64,000 nucleotides of DNA from Mycolicibacterium phocaicum. Its GTDB lineage: Bacteria > Actinomycetota > Actinomycetes > Mycobacteriales > Mycobacteriaceae. The stretch lies in assembly GCF_010731115.1 (NCBI RefSeq), contig NZ_AP022616.1, forward strand, positions 682,001 to 746,000, given 5' to 3'. Both the position numbers and the translations under genes were made by a program. The notes below the pieces were generated by a model that was not told where the DNA came from, ran no database searches, and worked only from the letters and a program-made list of their open reading frames with translations. This document shows, piece after piece, positions 44,607-54,234 of this stretch; the first letter of the stretch is position 1, and each line of letters begins with the position of its first letter.

Positions 44607-45710
44607 ATGCGTTGGGTCAAGCAATGGTGGCGTCAGTCCGATCACTACGACTGGCTCATGGGGTACGTGAAGTTTCGTGGGCTGTCAGGCCTCGTTCGCA
44701 CGATGATCGCCGCCGTGGCCATCATGAGCACCTTCATCCCGATTGCGCTGATGACGGTTCCCGAGGGACCGGTCGGCGTCGTCCCGCGACTGGTCACCCG
44801 CGCGGCCACCGTCGGGTTGGTGCTCGCCGACCTCATCTGGGTTGTCGGGCTGCCCAGCCGACGACGGTCGACGATCTTCGCCGCGATGGTCACGGCCTGT
44901 ATCGCCGCCGTTGCGCTGTCCTGTAGCGACCCGGCCGTCGCCATCCTGGTCTGTACCACGTTCGGGGTACCTGCGGCGTACGTCGCATTCACCCACCGGG
45001 CCATCCACGCGGCCTTCAACTTCCAGGTGGCGATGATCGTCGCGACGGTCGAGGCCGTCCGACTGACCACGTCCGGCCGACCCGTCCTCGCGGTGTGCGC
45101 AGTGTGGTTGGTTTTCGTTCTCACGGTGACGGTGCCTGCCAGCATTCAGATCGTCGTCCACGCCCTGGGGACCGACCTCATCCGGGCGGACTGTGATCCA
45201 CTGACATTCCTGCTGAACCGGCGTGGTTTCGGCATCAAAGCCCAGGAGCTGATCCATCGCGACCGGGGCACGTCCGCACATCTCATGGTGACGGTGATCG
45301 ATCTCGACGGGTTCAAGCTCCTCAACGACAGCCGTGGCCACCTGTTCGGTGACCGTGCGCTGATCGCCGTGGCCGACATCCTCAGGAAGCAGGCCAGCCA
45401 TGATGCGGTGATCGGCCGCAGCGGTGGTGATGAGTTCCTGATCGCCGACACCACGCACCGACCCCATCAGTCGTCAGCCGCCGAACGCCTGCGTGCGGCG
45501 ATCGCCGCCACTCCGTATGCCATCACCGCCAGCGTCGGAGTGGCAACGATCGCGCTCTCAGATGTCGACGACTCCGCTGCCGCCACGATCATCGACGACC
45601 TGGTGATGTCGGCAGACCTGGAGATGTACGTGGCGAAACGCTTGGGCGGCAACGCATCCAGGCACGCTGACGGTTCGCACGGACAGACCGCCGTACGTCT
45701 CGCGGAGTAG
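44607..45710 (+). CDS. Membrane-anchored diguanylate cyclase (GGDEF)
   Basis: A 367-aa protein. About six hydrophobic helices (residues 30-190) form an N-terminal membrane domain; the C-terminal GGDEF domain has an intact RSGGDEFL active site, and the substrate-binding DLDGFKLLNDSRGH. It should make cyclic di-GMP from two GTP. An RxxD inhibitory site is not obvious. A strong G-rich ribosome site lies 8 nt before the ATG. The 277-bp gap upstream (44330-44606) shows no other feature I can support. Confidence 0.92.
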   Translation: MRWVKQWWRQSDHYDWLMGYVKFRGLSGLVRTMIAAVAIMSTFIPIALMTVPEGPVGVVPRLVTRAATVGLVLADLIWVVGLPSRRRSTIFAAMVTACIAAVALSCSDPAVAILVCTTFGVPAAYVAFTHRAIHAAFNFQVAMIVATVEAVRLTTSGRPVLAVCAVWLVFVLTVTVPASIQIVVHALGTDLIRADCDPLTFLLNRRGFGIKAQELIHRDRGTSAHLMVTVIDLDGFKLLNDSRGHLFGDRALIAVADILRKQASHDAVIGRSGGDEFLIADTTHRPHQSSAAERLRAAIAATPYAITASVGVATIALSDVDDSAAATIIDDLVMSADLEMYVAKRLGGNASRHADGSHGQTAVRLAE

Positions 45711-45720
45711 CCGCCCTTTC

Positions 45721-46785
45721 TCAGAGTTGACCGACTCCGTGCGTATCGACGGGGTTCACCCGGGACACCACCAGCGGGTCGGCCGGAGTGAAGGGGAACG
45801 TCGGCAGGTCATCGATGTGGGTGTTGAATGCCGCGGCCAGGACCTCACGCGAATAGGCGCTGGCAGAGGCTTTGAAGCCGATGTCGGCGGGGAACGGCTG
45901 GTCGAAGAAGATCAGGAAATGCCAGTCGTCGGCGCCGATGTTCTCGATGTGGTGGGGGTAGGCGCGGGGGATGAAATACATGTCTCCGGTGGTGAGGTTC
46001 CACGTGTCCAGGGTCCCGTCCGGATTCATGATGGTCATGCGCGCGTCGCCGTGCTGCACGTAGCCCATCTCCGCGGTGACGGGATGCCAATGTGGTTCGC
46101 GCATACCGCTTTCGGTGACGCGCAGCGAGTACATCGAGATGTCCTTCAGCGCAGGCCAGAACTGGTCACGGGCGAAGCGTGCGTTCCCGCTGGCGTAGTT
46201 GAGACCGGGCGCTTGGGCCTCGATGTCGAACTTGTGCGGGTCGTTGAAGTGAGCAGCGGCAGGGATACTCGGGTCGCCGGTGCGGGCTGCCAGTTTGTGG
46301 TCGACGGTGCTACGGCGGATCTTGCTGATGTCGGACGACGGCAGGTCGTACGTATTGCCCAACACGGCGTCGGTGAACGCCCCGAAGGTGGCGCCCAGCC
46401 CGAAGTCCTCCGGACGTTCGTTGCGGAAGGCGATGATGAACTCGGCGACGTCGGTACCGATGTTCTCGATGTGGTGCAGCGCGCCGGAATCGATGTGGAA
46501 CATCTGCCCTGCGGTGACGATGAAGTTCGAGAACACACTGTGGTTGTCCAGGACCGACACCAGCGCGGTTCCCGAGACGCAGTAGGTGAGTTCGTTGGCG
46601 TTGGCGTGCCAGTGGGGCGTGCGCATGGCCCCCGGATTGAGCAACAGGCGCTTGATCGACAGATTCTTCAGAATCGGCATGGCATCAGCGGTGACCCGGC
46701 GCATCGAGCCGTGTTCGGATTCCTCGACGATCTCGCCGTCGAGTAGCGAGACGGTGTGGCTGCTGCGGGCGATGGACGTTGTCAT
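45721..46785 (-). CDS. Bicupin, oxalate decarboxylase-like
   Basis: A 354-aa protein with two cupin domains. The metal motifs are HWHANANELTYC...HHIEN in the first and HWHPVTAEMGYV...HHIEN in the second, each with the three His and one Glu of manganese bicupins. This matches oxalate decarboxylase and oxalate oxidase. The lid residues that decide decarboxylase or oxidase activity could not be judged by eye. No signal peptide is seen. It is divergent from the ABC transporter, 191 bp away. Confidence 0.87.
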   Translation of the reverse strand: MTTSIARSSHTVSLLDGEIVEESEHGSMRRVTADAMPILKNLSIKRLLLNPGAMRTPHWHANANELTYCVSGTALVSVLDNHSVFSNFIVTAGQMFHIDSGALHHIENIGTDVAEFIIAFRNERPEDFGLGATFGAFTDAVLGNTYDLPSSDISKIRRSTVDHKLAARTGDPSIPAAAHFNDPHKFDIEAQAPGLNYASGNARFARDQFWPALKDISMYSLRVTESGMREPHWHPVTAEMGYVQHGDARMTIMNPDGTLDTWNLTTGDMYFIPRAYPHHIENIGADDWHFLIFFDQPFPADIGFKASASAYSREVLAAAFNTHIDDLPTFPFTPADPLVVSRVNPVDTHGVGQL

Positions 46786-46976
46786 GCGGAGCCTCCTCGT
46801 TGGTCAAGCGGATACAGGTCAGTGTTGTCGGCGGGGAGCGTGCCGTCATGGACGGCGGCGGTAATCCGTGGTGGCGGCGAGCGCTACCTCAGGTATTCCT
46901 GCTGGCGGTAAGGCTCGTATCACCCGGATTGAGCAGAACCCTTGGTGACCGCCGACCGACTTGCTAACTTCCGGCG

Positions 46977-48455
46977 GTGCGCTACATACGAGGAGCCGTC
47001 CTGCCGGTGTTGCTGCTCGTCGCTCTGATACTGGCGGCGTGCGGATCGCCGAGTAGCAAGGACGGCGAGAATCCGGTCCAGGCGGCGGGCGTGCTGCGCG
47101 TCGGCACCGAAGGGGTGTATTCACCGTTCAGCTACCACGACCCGGCCACGAACGAGCTGGTCGGATACGACGTCGACGTCGCCAAGGCCGTCGCCGGCAA
47201 GCTCGGTGTGCGTGTCGAGTTCGTCGAGACGCCGTGGGACTCGATCTTCGCCGCGCTGGAGGCCAACCGATTCGACGTCGTCGCCAATGAGGTGACGATC
47301 AATCCCGAACGCAAGGCGAAATACGACCTCTCCGAGCCGTATTCGGTGGGGGAGGGCGTGATCGTCACGCGTGCGGACGACAACTCGATCAAGTCGCTCG
47401 ACAACCTGAAGGGCAAGGTCGCCGCCGAGAACGCCACCAGCAATTGGTCTGAGGTCGCCCGAAAAGCCGGGGCCCGTGTCGAGACCGTGGAGGGCTTCAC
47501 CCAGGCCATCAAGCTGCTCAACCAGGGGCGCGTCGACGTCGTCGTGAACGACAGCATCGCGGTGTACGCCTACCTCGCCGAGACCGGGGACAAGTCGGTC
47601 AAGATCGCCGCCAACACCGGCGAGAAGAGCGAGCAGGGCTTCGCCGCCCGGAAGGACAGCGGGCTGTTACCCGATCTGAACAAGGCGCTCGACGAATTGC
47701 GGGCCGACGGCACTCTGGCCCGGATCTCGCAGAAGTACCTCAAGGCCAACGCATCTGGCGGACCCGACACCGACCGGGCGCAGCATGTGGCGCGCTCGAC
47801 ATGGGCGCTGATCGGGGACAGCCTCGTGCCGTTGGCGAAGGCCGCAATCACCAAGACTATCCCGCTGACGGTGATCAGCTTCGTGATCGGTCTGGTGATC
47901 GCGTTGGCGGTGGCGCTGGCACGGTTGTCGTCGAACGTGGTTCTTGCCAACGTGGCGCGGTTCTACATCTCGATCATCCGCGGTACTCCACTGCTGGTGC
48001 AGCTGTTCATCGTGTTCTTCGCGCTGCCGGAACTGGGTGTGAAGATCGATCCGTTCCCTGCCGCCATCATCGCGTTCTCCCTGAACGTCGGCGGTTACGG
48101 GGCGGAGATCATCCGCTCGGCCATCCAGAGCATTCCCAAAGGTCAATGGGAGGCCGCCGAAACCATCGGCTTCAATTATGTTGGCGCGCTTCGGCGCATC
48201 ATCCTGCCCCAGGCCGCCCGGGTGGCGGTGCCGCCGTTGTCGAACACGTTGATCTCGCTGGTGAAGGACACGTCGCTCGCCTCGACGATCCTGGTCACCG
48301 AACTGCTGCGGCAAGCTCAGATCATCGCGGCGCCGACGTTCGAGTTCTTCGCGTTGTACGGCACCGCCGCGGTGTACTACTGGGTCATCTGCCTGGCGCT
48401 CTCGTTCGGCCAGGGTCGTATTGAACGCCGGCTGGAAAGGTATGTGGCGCGATGA
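46977..48455 (+). CDS. Polar amino acid ABC transporter, fused binding protein and permease
   Basis: A 492-aa fusion. The N-terminal 265 residues are a lipoprotein-type solute-binding protein (lipobox LILAACG; GVYSPFSYHDPATNELVGYDVDVAKAVA). From residue 275 follows a HisM/GlnP-type permease with five helices and the ATPase-contact EAA loop (EAAETIGFNYVGALRRIILPQA). Residue order therefore places the binding domain outside and the permease in the membrane. The start is GTG 46977. The 4-bp ATGA overlap with the ATPase gene shows a compact two-gene importer. The likely substrate is an amino acid such as cystine or glutamine. Confidence 0.92.
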   Translation: MRYIRGAVLPVLLLVALILAACGSPSSKDGENPVQAAGVLRVGTEGVYSPFSYHDPATNELVGYDVDVAKAVAGKLGVRVEFVETPWDSIFAALEANRFDVVANEVTINPERKAKYDLSEPYSVGEGVIVTRADDNSIKSLDNLKGKVAAENATSNWSEVARKAGARVETVEGFTQAIKLLNQGRVDVVVNDSIAVYAYLAETGDKSVKIAANTGEKSEQGFAARKDSGLLPDLNKALDELRADGTLARISQKYLKANASGGPDTDRAQHVARSTWALIGDSLVPLAKAAITKTIPLTVISFVIGLVIALAVALARLSSNVVLANVARFYISIIRGTPLLVQLFIVFFALPELGVKIDPFPAAIIAFSLNVGGYGAEIIRSAIQSIPKGQWEAAETIGFNYVGALRRIILPQAARVAVPPLSNTLISLVKDTSLASTILVTELLRQAQIIAAPTFEFFALYGTAAVYYWVICLALSFGQGRIERRLERYVAR

Positions 48456-49207
48456 CAGAGAACCGCGTGGTCGCCGAGGGCGTCCACAAAGCCTTCGGCG
48501 ACAACAAGGTGCTCAAGGGAGTTTCGTTCACCGTCGAGCAGGGCACGGCGACGGCCATCATCGGGCCGTCCGGATCGGGCAAGACGACGCTGCTGCGCAC
48601 GCTGAACGCCCTCGACCGGGCTGACGCCGGGGTCATTCGGGTGGACGATATCGAAATCGACTTCTCCACGCCCACAGCGAAACCCGAGGTGCGCCGGTTC
48701 CAGTCCCGGAGCGGCTTCGTGTTTCAGAACCACAATCTGTTCCCACACAAGACGGTCCTGCAGAACGTGACCGAGGGCCCGGTCATCGTGCAGAAGCGGC
48801 CCAAAGCGGAAGCAGAGGCCGAAGCCGTCACGCTCCTGGAGCAGGTGGGGCTTGCCGCCAAAAAGGACCAATACCCGTATCAGCTGTCCGGCGGGCAACA
48901 GCAGCGCGTCGGCATCGCCCGGGCGCTCGCCTTGAAGCCGAAATTAGTGCTGTTCGACGAGCCGACGTCGGCGCTCGATCCCGAACTCGTCGGCGAAGTG
49001 CTCTCGGTGATCAAGGATCTCGCGGTCGAGGGTTGGACCATGGTGATCGTCACCCACGAAATCCAGTTCGCCAGGCAGGTTTCCAATCAGGTGCTGTTCA
49101 CCGATCAGGGCATCATCCTGGAGCGGGGCACGCCCGACGAGGTGATCGGCAACCCGAAGGAAGAGCGCACGCGGCAGTTCCTGGACCGCATTCTGAATCC
49201 GCTGTAG
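48452..49207 (+). CDS. Polar amino acid ABC transporter ATPase
   Basis: A 251-aa ABC ATPase of the GlnQ/HisP type. Walker A is GPSGSGKTT, the signature is LSGGQQQRVGIARAL, Walker B is LVLFDEPTSALDP, and the switch His is in VTHEIQFA. It pairs with the fused binding protein/permease gene, which it overlaps by 4 bp, to make a complete importer. Confidence 0.95.
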   Translation: MTENRVVAEGVHKAFGDNKVLKGVSFTVEQGTATAIIGPSGSGKTTLLRTLNALDRADAGVIRVDDIEIDFSTPTAKPEVRRFQSRSGFVFQNHNLFPHKTVLQNVTEGPVIVQKRPKAEAEAEAVTLLEQVGLAAKKDQYPYQLSGGQQQRVGIARALALKPKLVLFDEPTSALDPELVGEVLSVIKDLAVEGWTMVIVTHEIQFARQVSNQVLFTDQGIILERGTPDEVIGNPKEERTRQFLDRILNPL

Positions 49208-49224
49208 CGCGATTCAGCTCGCGA

Positions 49225-50034
49225 TCACGCACCATCCCGCCATGCGACCACCTCTTTGAGCGAGGTCAGGTCGTAGTTGTTGTCCGCTGTCAGTTCGGTC
49301 TGGAACAGCGTGACGCCGGCCTCACGGAAGGCATCGGCAGCTTGGGCGTTCGTCCACAGCGTCGAGCGTTCGATGTCAGATCCGTTGCGGCCGAATGTCG
49401 CTGCCAGCTCGTCGACGCGGTCGCTGGATTTGCGGAACGCCTCGATGTCCTGGAATGCGTGCCAGATGTCGGCGTGCCGGGCGACGGCGGGCAGGGAGCG
49501 CTTGGGCCCGGTGCCGCCGATGAGAATCGGAATCTTGCGGACGGGCGGCGGAATCAGGGCGGCGAGCCGGTTCTCGATGCGGATCAGGCTGTCGTCGAAC
49601 AGGTCGAAGCGCGAACCGAAGGTGCCGAAGTCGTAACCGTAAGTGGTGTAGTCCTTTTCGTACCACCCGGCGCCCAGACCGAGGATGAGGCGACCACCGC
49701 TGATGTGGTCGACGGTGCGCGCCATGTCGGCCAGCAGATCCGCGTTGCGGTAGCCGACACCGGTGACGAGGAGCCCGATCTCGGCATGTGAGGTGATCTC
49801 GCCCCACGAGGCGAGCGCGGTCCACCCCTCGAAGTTGGCGACGTCGGGCTGATCGTCGAACAGGACGGGCTTGCCGTCGACGATGGCCTTCATCGCCGGG
49901 CGATGGAAGTGGTCGTAGCCGAAGATCACGTCGACGCCGAGATCGTCGGCGGCCACGACGGCGTCGCGCCAGGTGGCGTAGTCAGGCGTGCCGCCGGGCT
50001 GGATCTGTACAGCAACGCGGACGGGACGAGTCAT
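49225..50034 (-). CDS. LLM-class (F420-type) oxidoreductase
   Basis: A 269-aa luciferase-like monooxygenase/reductase: VDVIFGYDHFHRP, LLVTGVGYRNADLLADMARTVDHISGGRLILGLGAGWYEKDY and KIPILIGGTGPKR are typical of F420-dependent family members. It converges with the ABC ATPase gene and is divergent from the PfpI gene, 227 bp away, whose SigF-like promoter is in that gap. Substrate unknown. Confidence 0.9.
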   Translation of the reverse strand: MTRPVRVAVQIQPGGTPDYATWRDAVVAADDLGVDVIFGYDHFHRPAMKAIVDGKPVLFDDQPDVANFEGWTALASWGEITSHAEIGLLVTGVGYRNADLLADMARTVDHISGGRLILGLGAGWYEKDYTTYGYDFGTFGSRFDLFDDSLIRIENRLAALIPPPVRKIPILIGGTGPKRSLPAVARHADIWHAFQDIEAFRKSSDRVDELAATFGRNGSDIERSTLWTNAQAADAFREAGVTLFQTELTADNNYDLTSLKEVVAWRDGA

Positions 50035-50185
50035 GGATGCTCCTTGGTCGGGGAAGGGGCGACTCTTGAGCCAAGGTCCCCGCGTGCGGGTTTATTCCGG
50101 GTCGGGCGTTTCCAGCCTTGAAGTGGTTGGTGCACCTCGTCTTTGGGGAGGTCGTGGCCGGTCAGGTCCACGCTCATGCGCAGGC

Positions 50186-50211
50186 GGTTTCGGCCACGGC
50201 GTCCTCGGGTA
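50186..50211 (+). promoter_or_regulatory. SigF-type promoter
   Basis: GGTTT (50186-50190), 16 nt, GGGTA (50207-50211). The mycobacterial SigF consensus is GTTT-N15-17-GGGTA. It lies 50 nt before the PfpI/DJ-1 gene. Two further copies of the same layout occur at 54210-54234 and 59945-59969. Confidence 0.65.
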
Positions 50212-50261
50212 CCCAGCCGAGCGGTGCCGCCAGACGCGGCGGCGCAGGCAAGGAGTACACC

Positions 50262-50885
50262 ATGCGCGCTGAGGAAGGCGATGAATCGATCGCTGAACTG
50301 GCTGACTACGCCGAGCAGGCCGAACAGAATCTGGACGAGAGTATTGCGCCGCTCGAGGGCAAGAAGGTGGCGATTCTTGCCACCAACGGCGTCGAGCGCC
50401 GAGAGCTGCAGGAGCCCCGAGATGCGGTACAGGCCGCGGGTGCCAGCACCGAATTGATCTCGCTGCAAGAAGGCTCCATCGACATGCGCGACAACGACCT
50501 GAAACCCGGCGGCACCGAGCTGGTGGAACGCCTGGTAGGTGACATCACGCCGGAGGACTTCGACGCGCTGCTCATTCCGGGCGGCACGGTGAACGCCGAC
50601 AAACTGCGCGCCGACGACAAAGCGGTCAAGTTCGTCCACGACTTCGTCGAATCCGGCAAGCCGGTCGGCGTCATCTGTCACGGTCCGTGGACGCTGATCG
50701 ACGCCGGCGTCGCCAAGGGCCGGACGCTGACGTCGTACCCCAGCCTTCGGATCGATCTGCAGAACGCCGGGGCGACAGTTGTCGACCGCGAGGTCGTCAT
50801 CGACGGGAATCTGATCTCCAGTCGTGGCCCCGATGACCTACCGGCGTTCTCGTCGGCCGTTGTGGAAGCGCTCGCCGGCACCTGA
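50262..50885 (+). CDS. DJ-1/PfpI family protein
   Basis: A 207-aa protein with a 33-residue acidic helical lead and then a PfpI domain (KKVAILATNGVERREL, DALLIPGGTVN). The nucleophilic cysteine is in GVICHGPWTL. Members act as proteases, glyoxalases or protein deglycases under stress; the exact activity is not fixed. The ATG has AAGGAG upstream. Expression from the SigF-type promoter at 50186 would fit a stress role. It converges with the aldo/keto reductase, 8 bp apart. Confidence 0.9.
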   Translation: MRAEEGDESIAELADYAEQAEQNLDESIAPLEGKKVAILATNGVERRELQEPRDAVQAAGASTELISLQEGSIDMRDNDLKPGGTELVERLVGDITPEDFDALLIPGGTVNADKLRADDKAVKFVHDFVESGKPVGVICHGPWTLIDAGVAKGRTLTSYPSLRIDLQNAGATVVDREVVIDGNLISSRGPDDLPAFSSAVVEALAGT

Positions 50886-50893
50886 CATCAGGC

Positions 50894-51925
50894 TTACTGA
50901 GCGCTGTCGTCCGGCGAAGAGTCTCCGCTGGAACCGATCGCGGACATGTCGGCGTAGCGGGCCCCGGTCACTGCGTTACCCGCATCCCCGAGCGCGCTCA
51001 CCTGCTCGGCAGTCAACGTCACCGACAACGAGGCGAGGTTTTCGTCGACCCGCGCGGCGCGGCGCGTGCCCGGAATCGGCACCGCCGCAACGCCCAGGTC
51101 ATCGGCGCGCTGACGCAGCCATGCCAACGCCACCTGTGCCGGCGTCGCTCCGACCGTGGCGGCGACCGACACCACGGCGTCAACGACCGCCTGATTGGCC
51201 TCCAGCGCTGATCCGGCGAAGCGCGGCATCGTGCGCCGGAAGTCGTTCTCGCCCATATCGGCCGCCGACCGCACGGAGCCCGTCAGGAAGCCGCGGCCCA
51301 GCGGAGAGAACGGAACAATACCCACGCCGAGCTCGACAGCAGTGGGGACGATGACGGACTCGATGTCGCGCGTCCAGACCGACCACTCGCTCTGCAGCGC
51401 GGCGATCGGGTGCACCGCGTTCGCGGCGCGCAGTTCGGCCGCGCTGACCTCAGACAGCCCGAGGTGACGCACCTTGCCGGCCGCGACCAATTCGGCCATC
51501 GCGCCGACGGTCTCCTCGATCGGCACGGCTGGGTCGCGCCGGTGCAGGTAGTACAGGTCGATCACGTCGGTCTGCAATTGCTGCAGGCTCTCGTCGATGC
51601 ACTGACGTACGTAGGCCGCGTCGCCCCGCGGACTGATGCGACCCTGCGCGCGGCCGGCTGGGTTGCCCTGGATGCCGAACTTGGTGGCCAGCGTGACCTC
51701 GTCGCGGCGGCCGGCGAGCACACGGGCGATCAGCCGTTCGTTGTCCCCGTCTCCGTAGATGTTGGCGGTGTCGATGAAGGTCACCCCGACGTCGATGGCG
51801 TGGTTCAGCGTGGCCAGTGATTCATCCTCATCGATGGCTCCGCCGTACACCGGTGTCAGCGCCATTCCTCCGAAACCCATTGCACTGGTGGCCAATTGGT
51901 CGCCGAGCAAGACTGATTCGCACAT
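50894..51925 (-). CDS. Aldo/keto reductase
   Basis: A 343-aa TIM-barrel NADPH oxidoreductase. The catalytic tetrad is visible in part: FIDTANIYGDGDNE (Asp, Tyr), ATKFG (Lys), LYYLHRRDP (His). The NADP site GTRRAARVDENL is C-terminal. The sequence resembles the AKR11/AKR13 group. A short Ser/Asp-rich tail ends the protein. It converges with the PfpI gene. Substrate unknown. Confidence 0.92.
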   Translation of the reverse strand: MCESVLLGDQLATSAMGFGGMALTPVYGGAIDEDESLATLNHAIDVGVTFIDTANIYGDGDNERLIARVLAGRRDEVTLATKFGIQGNPAGRAQGRISPRGDAAYVRQCIDESLQQLQTDVIDLYYLHRRDPAVPIEETVGAMAELVAAGKVRHLGLSEVSAAELRAANAVHPIAALQSEWSVWTRDIESVIVPTAVELGVGIVPFSPLGRGFLTGSVRSAADMGENDFRRTMPRFAGSALEANQAVVDAVVSVAATVGATPAQVALAWLRQRADDLGVAAVPIPGTRRAARVDENLASLSVTLTAEQVSALGDAGNAVTGARYADMSAIGSSGDSSPDDSAQ

Positions 51926-52039
51926 GTGTCATCCTCCTCCAGGTTCGATGGGCGTTCTAGAGTCCAACCTGAGGCATCGCGAATCTGTTCCGCGGATCGG
52001 CCGGCAACGGCGGGTGACAGCGAGCGAGAACCCCCGTCG

Positions 52040-53176
52040 CTATCGGCGTCGATTGAGAGTGTTGCGCAGTTGTTTGGCCAGATCCCGGTTCTCGATCGGC
52101 TTGCCGAGGTAGGGCGCTATCGCGCGCGCGATTCGCACCACCGCGAGTGGGCGCGGCGGGATCTTGTAGAAGTGGTTGCCGATGATCAGCCATCCGCCAC
52201 CATCGCCGGCGACGCCGCCGAGGATGTCGCCGACGACGTCGGGCACGTCGGGGAAGTGGCGAACGTGGTCGCCGATCACGGACACCGAGTCGTCGCCGAG
52301 ATTGGTGACATAGATTCGCTCTTCGTCGGAACTGACCGCGAGAGCCCACGCATCTTCGCCTACCTCGAGCGTTTCGGTGACATCGTTGGTGGCGGCGTTG
52401 ATCACCTGCAATGAGCCGGGTCCGGGGTAGCCACGGTTGGTGATGTAAACCCGGGCGCCGTTGGGACTGACCGCAACGCCGATCGGTGAGTTCCCCACAG
52501 GGATGGTCTCGGTGACGGTATTGGTCGTCGAATTGATCACCGAAACCGTTCCGATGGGAGCCGCGTTGGTGACGTAGACGCGGGAACTGTTGGGGCTGAC
52601 GGCAACACCGCTGGGCAAATCACCCACCTCGACGGTCTTGATCACCGTATTGGTGGCGGTGTTGATCACCCACACGGAACCGTCCAGGTCCCAGTTCGTT
52701 ACGTACGCGCGCGCACCGTTCGGGCTGACCGCGACGCTGTGGGGATGTCCGTCGACGGGGTTCGTCGCCGTGACCGTGTTGGTAGCCGTGTCGATCACCA
52801 CGACGTCTCCGGACGTCGCCGGACTATGGGCCGCAGCAACATAGGCACGAGCGCCGTTGGGAGTGAGCGCGATTCCGCCCGCGAAGTCACCGACGGGAAT
52901 GTTCGCTGTGATGGTGTTGGTGGCGGTGCTGATCACCGAGACCGTGCCGGCATTCTCGATCGTGACGTAGGCACGTGTGCCGTCGGGGGAGATCGCCACC
53001 GAGTCGGGGAGGTCCCCGACGGGAATGGTGGTGGTGACCGTATTGGTCACGGTGCTGATGACCGAGACGGAGTCGCCGCCGCCGTTGAGGACGTAAGCGC
53101 GGCCACCATCGGGAGTGAGTGCCACTCGACTCGGGGAGCCGCCGACAGGGATGGTCTTGATGACTTCGAGCGTCAT
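52040..53176 (-). CDS. YVTN-type beta-propeller protein
   Basis: A 378-aa protein made of at least seven repeats of about 42 residues, each of the type VAVSPNGARAYVTN...VSVINTATNTVT..IPVG. It should fold as a seven-bladed beta-propeller. The last 80 residues (FPDVPDVVGDILGGVAGDGG) leave the repeat pattern. No signal peptide is seen from the ATG at 53176, but an open frame continues upstream with a Cys/Ser-containing stretch. Such proteins are often surface or partner-binding. The DHFR-like gene is divergent, 177 bp away. Confidence 0.85.
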   Translation of the reverse strand: MTLEVIKTIPVGGSPSRVALTPDGGRAYVLNGGGDSVSVISTVTNTVTTTIPVGDLPDSVAISPDGTRAYVTIENAGTVSVISTATNTITANIPVGDFAGGIALTPNGARAYVAAAHSPATSGDVVVIDTATNTVTATNPVDGHPHSVAVSPNGARAYVTNWDLDGSVWVINTATNTVIKTVEVGDLPSGVAVSPNSSRVYVTNAAPIGTVSVINSTTNTVTETIPVGNSPIGVAVSPNGARVYITNRGYPGPGSLQVINAATNDVTETLEVGEDAWALAVSSDEERIYVTNLGDDSVSVIGDHVRHFPDVPDVVGDILGGVAGDGGGWLIIGNHFYKIPPRPLAVVRIARAIAPYLGKPIENRDLAKQLRNTLNRRR

Positions 53177-53353
53177 GGCTTGCCTTCCGGTCGAATCGAA
53201 TTGACCTGACCCAGCGCCAGCCAAGCTACAACAGGGAGATGCCTTCGACGCCCGAATCGCAATACTGCCGACGCCGATGAGTTTCGGATGCGGCAGCGGT
53301 CTCAATGAAGACAGCGGCAATCGCATGAACCGATCGACGGAACGGAACTTGAC

Positions 53354-53983
53354 GTGGCACGAACGAATCTCTCGATGTCGATCTCGGCCGACGGGTATGT
53401 CGCCGGGCCCGGTCAGAGCGAAGAGAATCCGCTAGGGGTGGGCGGGCTCGACCTCCATGATTGGCATATCGGTGCCAGCAGAGATCACCCCCTCAACCGG
53501 CAGGTGATGTCCGAGATGCTGGACGGCATGGGCGCAACCATCATGGGGCGCAACATGTTCGGACCGATTCGTGGGGAATGGGACGGCTCGGACTGGCAGG
53601 GCTGGTGGGGTGACACTCCGCCGTATCACTGCCCGGTCTTCGTGCTCACGCACCACGCCCACGACCCGATCGAGATGAAGGGCGGTACGACATTCCATTT
53701 CGTCACCGACGGCATCGAATCCGCGTACGCACAGGCGCAGGCGGCTGCCGGCGGGAAGGACATCTCGATCGCCGGCGGCGCATCGTGCGCACGCCAGGCG
53801 ATCAAGGCGGGCTTGGTGGACGAGATCGACCTGCAAGTGTCGGCGGTCATCCTCGGTTCGGGGGAGCGCTTGTTCGACGGATTCCGGCCCGGCCTACCGA
53901 AGATGGAGCTCGTGCGGGTGCTGCAGGCCCCCGGGGTGGCTCATCTGCGCTACCACGTCACGCGATCACCTGAAGGAAGTTGA
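53354..53983 (+). CDS. RibD C-terminal/dihydrofolate reductase-like protein
   Basis: A 209-aa protein with the RibD C-terminal (DHFR-like) fold: LSMSISADGYVAGP, ATIMGRNMFGPIRGEW, CPVFVLTHHAHDP, ISIAGGASCARQAIKAGLVDEIDL and ILGSGERLFDG. These small reductases are common in actinobacteria and their substrate is usually unknown. The start is GTG 53354. The next small gene starts one base after its stop, forming an operon. Confidence 0.9.
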   Translation: MARTNLSMSISADGYVAGPGQSEENPLGVGGLDLHDWHIGASRDHPLNRQVMSEMLDGMGATIMGRNMFGPIRGEWDGSDWQGWWGDTPPYHCPVFVLTHHAHDPIEMKGGTTFHFVTDGIESAYAQAQAAAGGKDISIAGGASCARQAIKAGLVDEIDLQVSAVILGSGERLFDGFRPGLPKMELVRVLQAPGVAHLRYHVTRSPEGS

Positions 53984-53984
53984 G

Positions 53985-54185
53985 ATGTCGACATCAGAGT
54001 GGGAAGGCACCGTCGTCAAGAAATACCGGGCGCTTCTCGACGGGGCGAATCTGTACCGACGCCTGCGTATTCGGCTCGACAACGGACAGACGATCACTGT
54101 GCGCGTCGACCGTGCGAAGTGGAAGGAACTATCCGTCGGGGACAGGGTGAGCAACACCGCGGAGGACGGTTTGCAAAATACCTAA
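53985..54185 (+). CDS. Small OB-like protein (DUF7489-like)
   Basis: A 66-aa protein: EWEGTVVKKYRALLDG, LYRRLRIRLDNGQ, ITVRVDRAKWKEL, VGDRVSN. The five short strands with VGDRV suggest a small beta-barrel. I recall it as a DUF7489-type domain, but this was not checked. It lies 1 bp after the DHFR-like gene and shares its transcript, with a GAAGGAAG ribosome site. Confidence 0.7.
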   Translation: MSTSEWEGTVVKKYRALLDGANLYRRLRIRLDNGQTITVRVDRAKWKELSVGDRVSNTAEDGLQNT

Positions 54186-54209
54186 GTGAGTGCCGCAGAC
54201 GCGGTGCGT

Positions 54210-54234
54210 GTTTACCTGTGGCGGGCCGGGGGTA
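54210..54234 (+). promoter_or_regulatory. SigF-type promoter
   Basis: GTTT (54210-54213), 16 nt, GGGTA (54230-54234), matching the mycobacterial SigF consensus. It would give a leader of about 105 nt before the ABM-like gene at 54351. A 12-bp palindrome, CAAACGTGTTTG (54248-54259), lies just after the start of such a transcript. Confidence 0.6.
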
